A DNA stretch of 64,000 nt from Pseudomaricurvus sp965656525. GTDB lineage: Bacteria; Pseudomonadota; Gammaproteobacteria; Pseudomonadales; Cellvibrionaceae. The notes under the pieces were generated by a model that saw only the letters and a program-made list of their open reading frames with translations, did not search any database and had not been told where the DNA came from. Below, one piece after another: positions 18,072 through 26,159 of the stretch. The translations under genes and the position numbers were made by a program. The DNA is taken from the NCBI GenBank assembly GCA_965656525.1, contig CBFHKY010000010.1, positions 1-64,000 of the forward strand, given 5' to 3'. Positions within the stretch are counted from its first letter, which is position 1. Each line of letters opens with the position of its first letter.

Positions 18072-18797
18072 TTAATCTTGCCGAGAGGGGAACCACTTAC
18101 TGCGTAACCAACCCCAAAAAGTATTGTGCTTAAGAAACAGCTTATTCATCTCATGCTCCCACTCAGACATATCCAGAGCAAAACGCTGAAACATATCCTC
18201 ACGCTTTAACATTCGACGTTTTGGATTGAGGTGTTTGATCACCTTGGCTGGGTTGCCGCCCACCACAACATTGTCTGGCACATCACTTACGACAACTGCT
18301 CCTGCAGCAATGACACTATTTTCGCCAATGGTAACGCCTTTGCCGATCTTAGCACCATGGCCCACCCAAACATTATTTTTTAACTCAACCGGCTTCGTGC
18401 AACGAAAAGGCCTAAGGCGATTATACAAACCGTGCCAATCACTGTCTGAAATATAACAGCTGGCTGCAAACATACAGTTATCGCCAATCACGACGCGTTC
18501 AGCAGCCATAATTTGAGTACCCGGAGACAATAAACAATAATGGCCAATCTTAATGCTACCGGCGAGGTTTTTGGCGCTCCAAACGCATAACCGGACGGGG
18601 TTATCCTTAGCGCTGATCACATGTAAATAATCACCCGCTGTGATTCCTCGACCAACGACTTCAACGGTTAAAGGTTTCAGTACATTAGGCGCTTTACCCA
18701 GCGCATCAAAATGCGAAGCAAAAAAATGATGCGTTAAAAAAGTATTGTAACGTTGAAGGCAACAAGCCAACCAAAATGGCAAATGATTACGGCGCAC
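18072..18797 (-). CDS. Hexapeptide-repeat (left-handed beta-helix) acyltransferase
   Basis: About 241 residues with hexapeptide turns between residues 85 and 185 (IKIGHYCLLSPGTQIMAAERVVIGDNCMFAASC, then NNVWVGHGAKIGKGVTIGENSVIAAGAVV). It ends in the family closing stretch VVGGNPAKVIK. A likely catalytic His is in SDSDWHGLY or VGHGAKIG. It should O- or N-acylate a sugar. The frame begins at a TTG (18836), but a GTG at 18797 (VRRNHLPF) has AAGG nine bases upstream and is preferred. It sits beside methyltransferase and GT4 genes, so a modified glycan is a reasonable product class. Confidence 0.82.
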   Translation of the reverse strand: MRRNHLPFWLACCLQRYNTFLTHHFFASHFDALGKAPNVLKPLTVEVVGRGITAGDYLHVISAKDNPVRLCVWSAKNLAGSIKIGHYCLLSPGTQIMAAERVVIGDNCMFAASCYISDSDWHGLYNRLRPFRCTKPVELKNNVWVGHGAKIGKGVTIGENSVIAAGAVVVSDVPDNVVVGGNPAKVIKHLNPKRRMLKREDMFQRFALDMSEWEHEMNKLFLKHNTFWGWLRSKWFPSRQD

Positions 18798-18949
18798 AAT
18801 AGACAACCTTATGAAATAACATTCATTATTGAACAAGCATCAGACGCAACCTGTATCGCCGATAATGTACCTGCGATGAATAGACTTACGGGTTTTGCAA
18901 TACTACCAACACGAAAGCGACGAATAAGTTTCGCAAAGAGATCACCATC

Positions 18950-19582
18950 ATGCTGGCACCTTTTGATTCACCAGATTTACCGATTAACCCCAATACCGTC
19001 AAAGGTTTTTTAGCCGAAGATGAAGGCGCTGCACTTTATCATTACGCGCTAGAAGCATCGAATATTGGCCCGTGCTTAGAGGTCGGGAGCTACTGTGGCA
19101 AATCGACGATTTACCTCGGCGCTGCCTGCCAACAAAAAAGCACCACGTTGTTTGCTCTGGATCATCACCGAGGCTCAGAAGAACACCAACAGGGAGAAGC
19201 CTACCACGATCCTGATCTCTTCGATGATGAGGCTCAGCAAATGAATTCGTTCACGGTTTTTCGGCACACCATGAAAACAGCAAAACTCGAAGATACCGTA
19301 GTGCCTATTGTTGCTTCGAGTGCAATAGCGGCTCGTGATTGGGCTACGCCGTTGGGTATGGTGTTTATTGATGGTGGCCACAGTGAAGATGCCGCGCAAA
19401 CGGATTATCGCAGCTGGATAAGCTTTATCCGGCCCGGAGGCATCCTAGCAATCCATGATATTTTCCCCAACCCAAAAGATGGTGGACAAGCTCCCTATCA
19501 TATTTGGCAGCAGGCTCAAGCCTCTGGGTTATTTACAGCCCTACCCACAATCAACACCCTAGGGTTATTTCGTCGCCGGTAA
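18950..19582 (+). CDS. Class I SAM-dependent methyltransferase (Methyltransf_24 type)
   Basis: A 210-residue Rossmann methyltransferase. Motif I is CLEVGSYCGKSTIYLG (residues 42-57). The acidic post-I residue is in LFALDHHRGSEEHQ, and MVFIDGGHSEDAAQTDYRSWISFIRPGGILAIHDIF is the cephalosporin-hydroxylase/CmcI-like core. Its stop is 6 bases from the stop of the convergent prenyltransferase-like gene. It lies divergent from the acyltransferase. The target is unknown; such enzymes often act on sugars or small molecules. It probably belongs to the local five-gene island even though it is on the opposite strand. Confidence 0.82.
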   Translation: MLAPFDSPDLPINPNTVKGFLAEDEGAALYHYALEASNIGPCLEVGSYCGKSTIYLGAACQQKSTTLFALDHHRGSEEHQQGEAYHDPDLFDDEAQQMNSFTVFRHTMKTAKLEDTVVPIVASSAIAARDWATPLGMVFIDGGHSEDAAQTDYRSWISFIRPGGILAIHDIFPNPKDGGQAPYHIWQQAQASGLFTALPTINTLGLFRRR

Positions 19583-19588
19583 AATAAC

Positions 19589-20677
19589 TCACACCGACTG
19601 CGGCACACAGGTATTCTGACGCTTAACCACCGTGGCCTTACTGACGAATGACGACTGCAAAAACAATGAGCAAGCACCTGATGTTGCAGTAATTGCATCG
19701 GCAGCGAGAATAACCGCAGCAGCTGTCCAGGTGGGTTTTTCGGTGGGCCAAATGACATTATCGACGTATTGATAACCCGTCCAGTAAGCACCATCGCCAG
19801 CATCTCGCCATTGATGCAACCAACTAAAGATCCGCACGGCTTTATTGCGCTCGCCAGCAGCCAATAGTGCCATGACCAGCTCACAAGACTCGGCCACCGT
19901 GACCCAAGGTTCATCCGAGACACAAAGGCAACCCATGCCATCGCGCACAAACGTATCCCATCGCGATTGCAAACGTTGACACGCCTCTTGTTCAGTATAA
20001 ATGCCGGCCAAAATCGGATAAAACCAATCCATCGAATAACGCTCTTTACTTTCCCAAGTGCGATCGAAACATTCAGGCCGATGTTTGAGTGTATGGCGTA
20101 GGCGGTCATAAGTCTCTTGCCACTCAGGCGCAGGCACCCCTATTGAAGCCGCGATATTAATCGCGCATTCAAGGCTTTTCAGGATCGAGGCGTTGCCTGT
20201 CACTAACGCATCCTGCAAAGGCTTATTCGACTCATCGACCGCCCAATAGATTTCACCGCTTGGCGATTGATATCGTCTTACAAATTCAATGGCGGCGTGA
20301 ACACAAGGAAACATGCGTGTGAGAAAAGCATAGTCCTGACTCACTAAATAGTGATGCCAAACACCGGTCGCAATATACGCGACAAAATTGGTCTCTCGCT
20401 TCTCTCGGTAAAGAGGTTCGTTATTTTGGTAGTTCGCAAACCAGCTACCATCTTCTAACTGCTGACACTGTAACCACTGATAGGCCTTTTTTGCAGCCTG
20501 ATGTTCACCTGCCACACTCAAAGCCATGGCCGCTTCGACATGATCCCAAGGGTCAGTTTTGCCACCGTCAAACCAAGGAATGCAACCATCAGTCTGTTGA
20601 AGGCCTAATATATAATCAGCCCCTTGGCGCAAAAGAGTATCGGTATAAAACTTGTGGTTGAGCGACTCGTTATCCAT
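19589..20677 (-). CDS. Prenyltransferase/squalene-cyclase-like alpha-alpha barrel protein
   Basis: About 362 residues; I recognise the fold pattern but not a function. Internal QW-like repeats are visible: LQQTDGCIPWF, QLEDGSWFANY, SPSGEIYWAV and GDGAYWTGYQY, each at the start of a helical hairpin. The conserved-looking acidic/aromatic block DPWDHVEAAMALSVAG lies near residue 42. The DxDD motif of squalene-hopene cyclases is absent. The ATG at 20677 overlaps the upstream methyltransferase stop by 8 bases; the frame extends to a TTG at 20695. No signal peptide. A glycan-handling or terpenoid-handling role is possible from its neighbours, GT4 and methyltransferase, but is inference. Confidence 0.7.
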   Translation of the reverse strand: MDNESLNHKFYTDTLLRQGADYILGLQQTDGCIPWFDGGKTDPWDHVEAAMALSVAGEHQAAKKAYQWLQCQQLEDGSWFANYQNNEPLYREKRETNFVAYIATGVWHHYLVSQDYAFLTRMFPCVHAAIEFVRRYQSPSGEIYWAVDESNKPLQDALVTGNASILKSLECAINIAASIGVPAPEWQETYDRLRHTLKHRPECFDRTWESKERYSMDWFYPILAGIYTEQEACQRLQSRWDTFVRDGMGCLCVSDEPWVTVAESCELVMALLAAGERNKAVRIFSWLHQWRDAGDGAYWTGYQYVDNVIWPTEKPTWTAAAVILAADAITATSGACSLFLQSSFVSKATVVKRQNTCVPQSV

Positions 20678-21386
20678 CGCTGTTTTCTCGCTCAAAATAC
20701 ATGACGATACTTTTCCCCATTAATGGATTTAACAACCACTCTAACGAGCGTGTGAGTAACGGGCGCTTTAATAAATCCCAAACCAAAAAGCGGTGATACC
20801 ACCGAATTATCGCTCGATCTTCCTGTCCCCAAAAGGCGCATTTCAACCACCAAAAAGGTGTGTGTAAGGCATGCGCCCAATGTGAGTGGCTGTGACAAAA
20901 ACCCAAGCTTTCGACTTCACACCTAAGCTGTGTGGCATTAAAGATACGAATATGGCCACCTTCTGATTGACGATATTGCGGTGACAGCTTCCAGCAAATT
21001 TCTTCGGGCCAAGCTCTTGGCACACTGATCGCCAAACGCCCTCGCGGTTTTAATACTCGATGTATCTCGGCCAACACGCCGTGATAGTTAGGCACATGCT
21101 CTAGTACTTCTGAACAAATGACTTTATCAAACGTATTATCTGCAAAGGGTAAAGCCAGTGCATCGCCCTGCTGAAAACACAGATCCCCCTTGATGGCATA
21201 CTCTTTCTCTAAAGTACTGTATTTGTCGGCTGCTCGATTCAAATCGCCCGCATTGAGATCCAAACCAACAGCGATGACCTTGGCCAGTATAACCGCGTGC
21301 ATGGTGTGCCGTCCCTCGCCACAACCCACATCCAATACGACATCTCCGTCGCACAGCTGCAATTTTTTAAAGTCAATCGTTTGCAT
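20670..21386 (-). CDS. Class I SAM-dependent methyltransferase (Methyltransf_11 type)
   Basis: A 238-residue methyltransferase. Motif I is VVLDVGCGEGRHTMHA (residues 16-31), the acidic post-I loop AVGLDLNAGDL, motif II DNTFDKVICSEVLEHVPNY, and motif III RVLKPRGRLAISVPR. The C-terminal third is rich in Trp and His and unusual. It overlaps the downstream prenyltransferase-like gene by 8 bases and follows the GT4 gene by 6, so these three are translationally linked. A lipid or sugar target is likely from this context but not provable here. Confidence 0.82.
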   Translation of the reverse strand: MQTIDFKKLQLCDGDVVLDVGCGEGRHTMHAVILAKVIAVGLDLNAGDLNRAADKYSTLEKEYAIKGDLCFQQGDALALPFADNTFDKVICSEVLEHVPNYHGVLAEIHRVLKPRGRLAISVPRAWPEEICWKLSPQYRQSEGGHIRIFNATQLRCEVESLGFCHSHSHWAHALHTPFWWLKCAFWGQEDRAIIRWYHRFLVWDLLKRPLLTRSLEWLLNPLMGKSIVMYFERENSDG

Positions 21387-21392
21387 AAAAGC

Positions 21393-22739
21393 TTATCGAC
21401 GCTGAGATTCTGATGGGTGCATTAATGATCGATAATACGTGACCAATGTTTTTGCGGCGACTCTCCAACAAAAACGCTCAAGTATTCGCGCTCGACTCTT
21501 TTTTTCTAACATCACACGATAATCTGCATCGTCAAACAGTGACCGTATCGCTGTTATTAAAGCATCAACATTGCCTGCTGGCACAACAATACCCGCATCG
21601 CCCACGACCTCAGGTAAAGCCCCGCCATCGGAAGATACGACGGCACACGCACAAGCCATGGCCTCCGCCACAGGCAACCCAAACCCTTCATACAGTGAAG
21701 GGGTAACCGCCACACTGGCTTCATTGTAGAGCATGACTAATTCTTCTGTTTCTATACCCGATACAAAGCGAACCTGTTCGGTCAGGGCTAAAGCTTGTAA
21801 CTGGCGCTCTGTTTGCCCACCTGCTTTTAGTTGTCCAACAATCACTAATTCGAGGCCTGGGTAATTGGGTTTTAGTTGGGCCACAGCCTCCAGCAGATAA
21901 CTTAAGCCTTTCAGTGGCTGATCGGCTGAGGCGGTGGTCATTAACCGGAAAGGTTGTTTTATAACGTCGGCTAGTGGCCGAAAGGTATCGGTGTCAATGC
22001 CATTATAAATTAGCTGCGTCCGCTCAGAAGGACGCTCAAAATCACTGGCTATATCTTGTCGCGATTGCTCGGATACGGTAACAACATGCCGTAATTTCTG
22101 AGCAACTCGCTTTTGCATTTTCAAAAAAGAATACCACCGCCGCACCAATAAACGATGCTTCCAGTTGGGTGCAGCTGCCAGCGCTAAGCGGAAATCCCGA
22201 GTGATAGGATGGTGAATGGTACACACAGTGGGAATCTTCATCGCCTGCAACGTCAAGAGACCGTGGGCCAGGCACTGATTATCGTGCACAAGATCATAAT
22301 CGTCGCGATGCTGCTTCATATACCGCACGACTCTTCGTCCGAACGTATAAGGTTCAGCAAAACCACCTGTGAGCATAGCCCACCATTCAAAAAAATCTGC
22401 CCAGGATTTGAGGTGCTGCCATCGCAGTGCCGTTACGTGATTGTCTTCAGAGAATAAATCCAAGCTGGGAATTTTAATCAGCCTAACCCTTGGGTCTAAT
22501 TCAGGGTAAGGCGGACCAGATAACACATGCACTTGATGCCCCAATTCCACCAGCGCTTTACTGAGGTATTTGAGGTAGATGCCCTGGCCACCGACATACG
22601 GATGACTGCGGTAGCCTAACAGGGCAATACGCAGGGTTGATTCCGGTCGAGATTGGGATTCTGATTGGGATTTATTTTCTGAAGGAAATGTAGATTCTAC
22701 AGGCAAGAAAGCAATAGGCTTGGGCTCTTTAACGGTCAT
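21393..22739 (-). CDS. Family 4 glycosyltransferase
   Basis: A 448-residue GT-B enzyme. The N-terminal 30 residues are polar and low in complexity (SENKSQSESQSRPES). The acceptor domain begins with LRIALLGYRSHPYVGGQGIYLKYLSKAL, containing the Gly-rich loop. The donor domain carries TVSEQSRQD, NGIDTDTF and the E-x7-E signature in PSLYEGFGLPVAEAMAC near residue 360. It retains configuration at the anomeric carbon. It heads a tightly packed operon with the methyltransferase and prenyltransferase-like genes. Cytoplasmic; donor and acceptor unknown. Confidence 0.88.
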   Translation of the reverse strand: MTVKEPKPIAFLPVESTFPSENKSQSESQSRPESTLRIALLGYRSHPYVGGQGIYLKYLSKALVELGHQVHVLSGPPYPELDPRVRLIKIPSLDLFSEDNHVTALRWQHLKSWADFFEWWAMLTGGFAEPYTFGRRVVRYMKQHRDDYDLVHDNQCLAHGLLTLQAMKIPTVCTIHHPITRDFRLALAAAPNWKHRLLVRRWYSFLKMQKRVAQKLRHVVTVSEQSRQDIASDFERPSERTQLIYNGIDTDTFRPLADVIKQPFRLMTTASADQPLKGLSYLLEAVAQLKPNYPGLELVIVGQLKAGGQTERQLQALALTEQVRFVSGIETEELVMLYNEASVAVTPSLYEGFGLPVAEAMACACAVVSSDGGALPEVVGDAGIVVPAGNVDALITAIRSLFDDADYRVMLEKKSRARILERFCWRVAAKTLVTYYRSLMHPSESQRR

Positions 22740-23113
22740 TGTACCGTTGTTCTTCCTTTACTGGCGGCCAACGTCTGGCCTTGCATCATTGTTATTGTTT
22801 GTTCGAGTCTGACACAGCGACACCCAGACAGCAATTCGGATTAAAACCAGTAGCTGCCAGCTCGCTCACCTTCAACTGTTAGGAATCCGACCATTTTTCC
22901 ACTGGAAACCACTCGGTGATTAAGCACGACTAACTTGATTAACTGACGCACAACTAAAACTTCCCTCGATTAGAAAGCGTGGCATGCTAATGTTTTATCG
23001 CAACGGTCGCAAGACGTACAAAATAAAAACAGAAGATGAAATTATACCTGTGCTGGTGCAGCCCATGAGACTTTGTCAAAAAACTGCTTGCACCACTAAA
23101 ACAGCGTGCTGTT
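22740..23113. other. Intergenic region upstream of GT4 operon and downstream of the substrate-binding gene
   Basis: About 370 bases with no gene I can support. It must hold the GT4 promoter. An 11-bp perfect hairpin (arms 23095-23105 and 23108-23118, ACTAAAACAGC with GCTGTTTTAGT) overlaps the stop of the substrate-binding gene. On the minus strand a T6 run follows only after 11 bases, so it may be a weak terminator for the Entner-Doudoroff operon. Confidence 0.5.
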
Positions 23114-23953
23114 TTAGTCAAATCCATTTAAAAGCTTTTGATACTCATCCTTTTGCCTAATCAGTCGCAAGCCCGCATCCAGCTGCTTGGCAAACAGTGG
23201 GGCTTCTGGGAAGCTTCGACTAAAAGCGACGTAAATATCACTCTCATGATTGATAGCCCCCTGAACCAAAGCGTCTTGAGGTAAACCTAGTTGCTTTAAG
23301 GTATAGGTTTTCACTTGATCATACATAATGGCCATATCTACACGGCCTGAAAGTAACATCTTCACAATTTGCAGCTGTGTATTCACGCGGTACTCAGAAA
23401 AACGATCACGCTGTAATTCATAGGCATCGCCATATTCGTAATTGATGATCAATCCAATGCGGGTGCCATCAGGAATACTTTGGTGATCTTGAAAATTCAG
23501 CGGGTTTTGGGGCGAAAAATAAAACGAAGCGGTCGCCTGCAACAAAGGCTCTTCGCCAAAGAAAAACAGACTTTCTGTACTGTCTTGGCGCGCCACGTTA
23601 AACCCCCCGTGTAACTGCCCTGACTGTATATCTCGAAGTACTCGAGCGTAGGGTTTTACCTCGAACGCCACAGGCTGCTGCACAGACGCCAATGCGGCCT
23701 CAACAATGTTGCGACTGATACCCATGCCGTACATATCCGCATACGGAGGCCAGCTATCCTCGACCCCCAATTGCATAACAGGAAGAGTCGGCGCAACCTC
23801 TGACGCGTGAGCACGGCAAGCTCCCAACACCAACCAGCTGTAAATACATAACAGCAGGCTCCACCGAACTCGGCAAAATATGACGGAATGAATAGCGGCT
23901 CCTCCTCTGTAAGCCTTAATAGGTCGACAGTGAAATTTAACGGATACTGTCAC
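23114..23953 (-). CDS. Periplasmic solute-binding protein, family 3 (SBP_bac_3-like)
   Basis: Up to 279 residues. After a hydrophobic stretch (WSLLLCIYSWLVLGAC) comes either a signal peptidase I site (AHA-SE) or a lipobox-like LGAC. The mature part has the family-3 pattern: LGVEDSWPPYADMYGMGISRNIVEAAL, then YARVLRDIQSGQLHGGFNV and LQIVKMLLSGRVDMAIM. Two start choices exist. The GTG at 23953 overlaps pyk and has a poor ribosome site. An in-frame ATT at 23893 lies 7 bases after a perfect AGGAGG and would give a standard-length signal peptide. No permease or ATPase partner is nearby, so it may act as a stand-alone sensor or orphan binding protein. Confidence 0.82.
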   Translation of the reverse strand: MTVSVKFHCRPIKAYRGGAAIHSVIFCRVRWSLLLCIYSWLVLGACRAHASEVAPTLPVMQLGVEDSWPPYADMYGMGISRNIVEAALASVQQPVAFEVKPYARVLRDIQSGQLHGGFNVARQDSTESLFFFGEEPLLQATASFYFSPQNPLNFQDHQSIPDGTRIGLIINYEYGDAYELQRDRFSEYRVNTQLQIVKMLLSGRVDMAIMYDQVKTYTLKQLGLPQDALVQGAINHESDIYVAFSRSFPEAPLFAKQLDAGLRLIRQKDEYQKLLNGFD

Positions 23954-25385
23954 CTACTCGAACCACTTTCATCGTGTTCGTACCACCGTGAACATTTTGG
24001 TAGTCGCCTTTCGACAGAATCACCAAATCACCTTCAGCAACCACTTCACGTCGTTTCAACTCATCCACGACAGCCTGATTAATTTCTTCAGGCTTTAAGT
24101 TCTGGGTATTAAAGGTTACAGGAACAACACCGCGATACAGCGCCAATCGATTTTCAGTGCGCTGATGATCCGTAAACGCAAACACCGGCAAGCTGGAGCT
24201 GATTCGCGACATATAAAGAGGCGTACGGCCAGTTTCTGTAAAACTGATGATGGCGCGAACCCCCTCTAGGTGGTTGGCGATGTACATAGTTGCCATGGCT
24301 ATCGACTCATCAATACTTTCAAAGTTTTGATGTAAGCGATGGGTGGAAGTGACTGTTTTAGGATGTTGTTCAGCACCCCGCGCGATACGGTCCATCGCCT
24401 CCACAGCCTCTATTGGAAAACTACCGGCAGCCGTTTCTGCACTCAGCATGACAGCATCGGTACCGTCCAGCACCGCATTCGCGACATCAAAAACCTCAGC
24501 GCGAGTCGGTAATGGACTGTCGATCATTGATTCCATCATTTGTGTTGCGGTGATGACCGCCGTATTTAAATCTTCAGCACGAGCGATCATACGTTTCTGT
24601 ACCGCGATCAATTGAGCGTCCCCAATTTCAACACCCAGATCACCCCGCGCGACCATGACGGCATCTGAAGCACGAATAATCTCATCCATTACTTCAGGCT
24701 CGGTCGCCTCGGCACGCTCAACTTTTGCAACTAGCCCTGCGTTACTTCCGGCGGCGTGCAACAACACCCGTGCTTTTTCGATATCACCACCGCAGCGCAC
24801 AAAAGACACAGCGAGGTAATCAACACCAAGATCAGCCGCTAAGATAATGTCTTTATAATCTTTTTGAGTAAGAGCATCCGCCGACAGGCCACCGCCTTCA
24901 CGGTTGATGCCCTTATTGTTTGATAACTTACCAGCCACCAGTGTTGTGGTAGCAATGCGGGAACCATTGATGCCCGTCACTTCTAGAACCACGCGACCAT
25001 CATCTAACAGCAACCGGTCACCTATACGAACATCCTTAGGCAACTGCTTATAATCAATACCCACTTCCTGCTGATTGCCCGCTTCTTTATCAAGCTCAGA
25101 ATCTAAAAAGAAAACATCACCGATGGCCAGTTCAATGGGGCCCTCGGCAAAGCGAGCGATACGAATTTTGGGGCCTTGCAGATCCCCCAATATCGCCACT
25201 GTGCGCTGGTGCTTAACAGCCAATTCACGCACAGCGTCTACTCGCTTGCGGTGATCTTCAGGAGAACCGTGAGAGAAGTTGAGGCGCACAACATTCACAC
25301 CGATCTTAATGAGTTTTTCCAACACCCCTGGAGCGTCGGTAGCAGGCCCCAAAGTCGCTACAATTTTTGTCCGGCGAATATTCAT
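23937..25385 (-). CDS. pyk: Pyruvate kinase (in the Entner-Doudoroff operon)
   Basis: A 482-residue pyruvate kinase converting phosphoenolpyruvate and ADP to pyruvate and ATP. Visible blocks: TKIVATLGPATDAPGVLEKL and VNVVRLNFSHGSPEDHRKR at the N-terminus; then the lysine-bearing VAKVERAEATEPEVMDEII and MVARGDLGVEIG. ITATQMMESMIDSPLPTRAEVFDVANAVLDGTDAVMLSAETA follows with the T-R-A-E active-site loop. It resembles the PykA branch. The start has GAGAGGG. It follows eda by 17 bases and completes the glucose-to-pyruvate operon. A second, different pyruvate kinase lies at 51182-52588. Confidence 0.95.
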   Translation of the reverse strand: MNIRRTKIVATLGPATDAPGVLEKLIKIGVNVVRLNFSHGSPEDHRKRVDAVRELAVKHQRTVAILGDLQGPKIRIARFAEGPIELAIGDVFFLDSELDKEAGNQQEVGIDYKQLPKDVRIGDRLLLDDGRVVLEVTGINGSRIATTTLVAGKLSNNKGINREGGGLSADALTQKDYKDIILAADLGVDYLAVSFVRCGGDIEKARVLLHAAGSNAGLVAKVERAEATEPEVMDEIIRASDAVMVARGDLGVEIGDAQLIAVQKRMIARAEDLNTAVITATQMMESMIDSPLPTRAEVFDVANAVLDGTDAVMLSAETAAGSFPIEAVEAMDRIARGAEQHPKTVTSTHRLHQNFESIDESIAMATMYIANHLEGVRAIISFTETGRTPLYMSRISSSLPVFAFTDHQRTENRLALYRGVVPVTFNTQNLKPEEINQAVVDELKRREVVAEGDLVILSKGDYQNVHGGTNTMKVVRVGDSIR

Positions 25386-25402
25386 GCATCCCTCTCAACA
25401 GG

Positions 25403-26035
25403 TTATGACTTTTTCAGTGCTGCCGCTTCAGTTGCACGACGCTTAATTTCTTCCCAGTTACCTGCGGTGACCAAATCGCTGGGGGCCATCCAAGAGCCCC
25501 CCACACATGCTACGTTAGGCAATGCGAGAAAATTGGGTGCATTTTCTGGGGTCACGCCACCTGTCGGACAAAACGTGATTTGTGGCAAAGGGCCGGCAAT
25601 GGCTTTCAGCATAGGCACACCACCCGCTGCTTGTGCAGGGAAAAACTTCATGCAAGTAATGCCTTTTTCCAGCAGTGTCATGGCTTCACTGGGTGTGTTG
25701 ATGCCTGGAAGCAATGGAATATCAGCGGCAATACAGGCATCCACAATAGCCGATGTAGTACCTGGAGTTACGATGAACTCAGAACCCGCATCTATAGCGG
25801 CTTGCAGAGTCTCTACATTCACAATAGTACCTGCACCGACTACGGCATCGGGCACAGCGGCCTTAATGGCCTTAATCGACTCAAGTGCCGCTTCTGTGCG
25901 CAAAGTGATTTCCAGTACTCTCAAACCACCTTCTACCAATGCTTTGGCCAATGGTACGGCATCCTCAACTCTCTCTATCACCATCACCGGAATCACCGGC
26001 GCTAGATCCATCAGCTCTCGTACATTCATACTCAT
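25403..26035 (-). CDS. eda: 2-keto-3-deoxy-6-phosphogluconate aldolase
   Basis: About 210 residues from the ATG at 26035, chosen because AGAGGA lies in front; the frame reaches 26077. A class I aldolase that splits KDPG to pyruvate and glyceraldehyde-3-phosphate. Visible: the Glu in VLEITLRTEAALE, VGAGTIVN, TPGTTSAIVDACI, and the Schiff-base lysine in ITCMKFFPAQAAGG. PTGGVTPENAPNFLALPNVACVGGSWM binds phosphate. It sits between edd and pyk in the HexR-type operon. Confidence 0.96.
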   Translation of the reverse strand: MSMNVRELMDLAPVIPVMVIERVEDAVPLAKALVEGGLRVLEITLRTEAALESIKAIKAAVPDAVVGAGTIVNVETLQAAIDAGSEFIVTPGTTSAIVDACIAADIPLLPGINTPSEAMTLLEKGITCMKFFPAQAAGGVPMLKAIAGPLPQITFCPTGGVTPENAPNFLALPNVACVGGSWMAPSDLVTAGNWEEIKRRATEAAALKKS

Positions 26036-26159
26036 ACTTTTCCTCTGTGCGGTTGCCTCCTGTTGGTAGGCAACCATTGCTAAAATCTTATGTAACCGCT
26101 ATTTGGACGCCCAACGGCAACGCACCCCATTAAGCCTCTGTCGCTGATAGCACGGACAT

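Noticed and set aside
22640..22680. Short Ser/Gln/Glu repeats in the GT4 N-terminus as a separate element
   Set aside because: They are in-frame low-complexity codons at the start of the GT4 gene and too short to count as a repeat element.
25176..26069. A 297-codon frame on the plus strand across the start of pyk and all of eda
   Set aside because: It is antisense to two conserved enzymes and its Ser/Ala-rich text is typical of a shadow frame.
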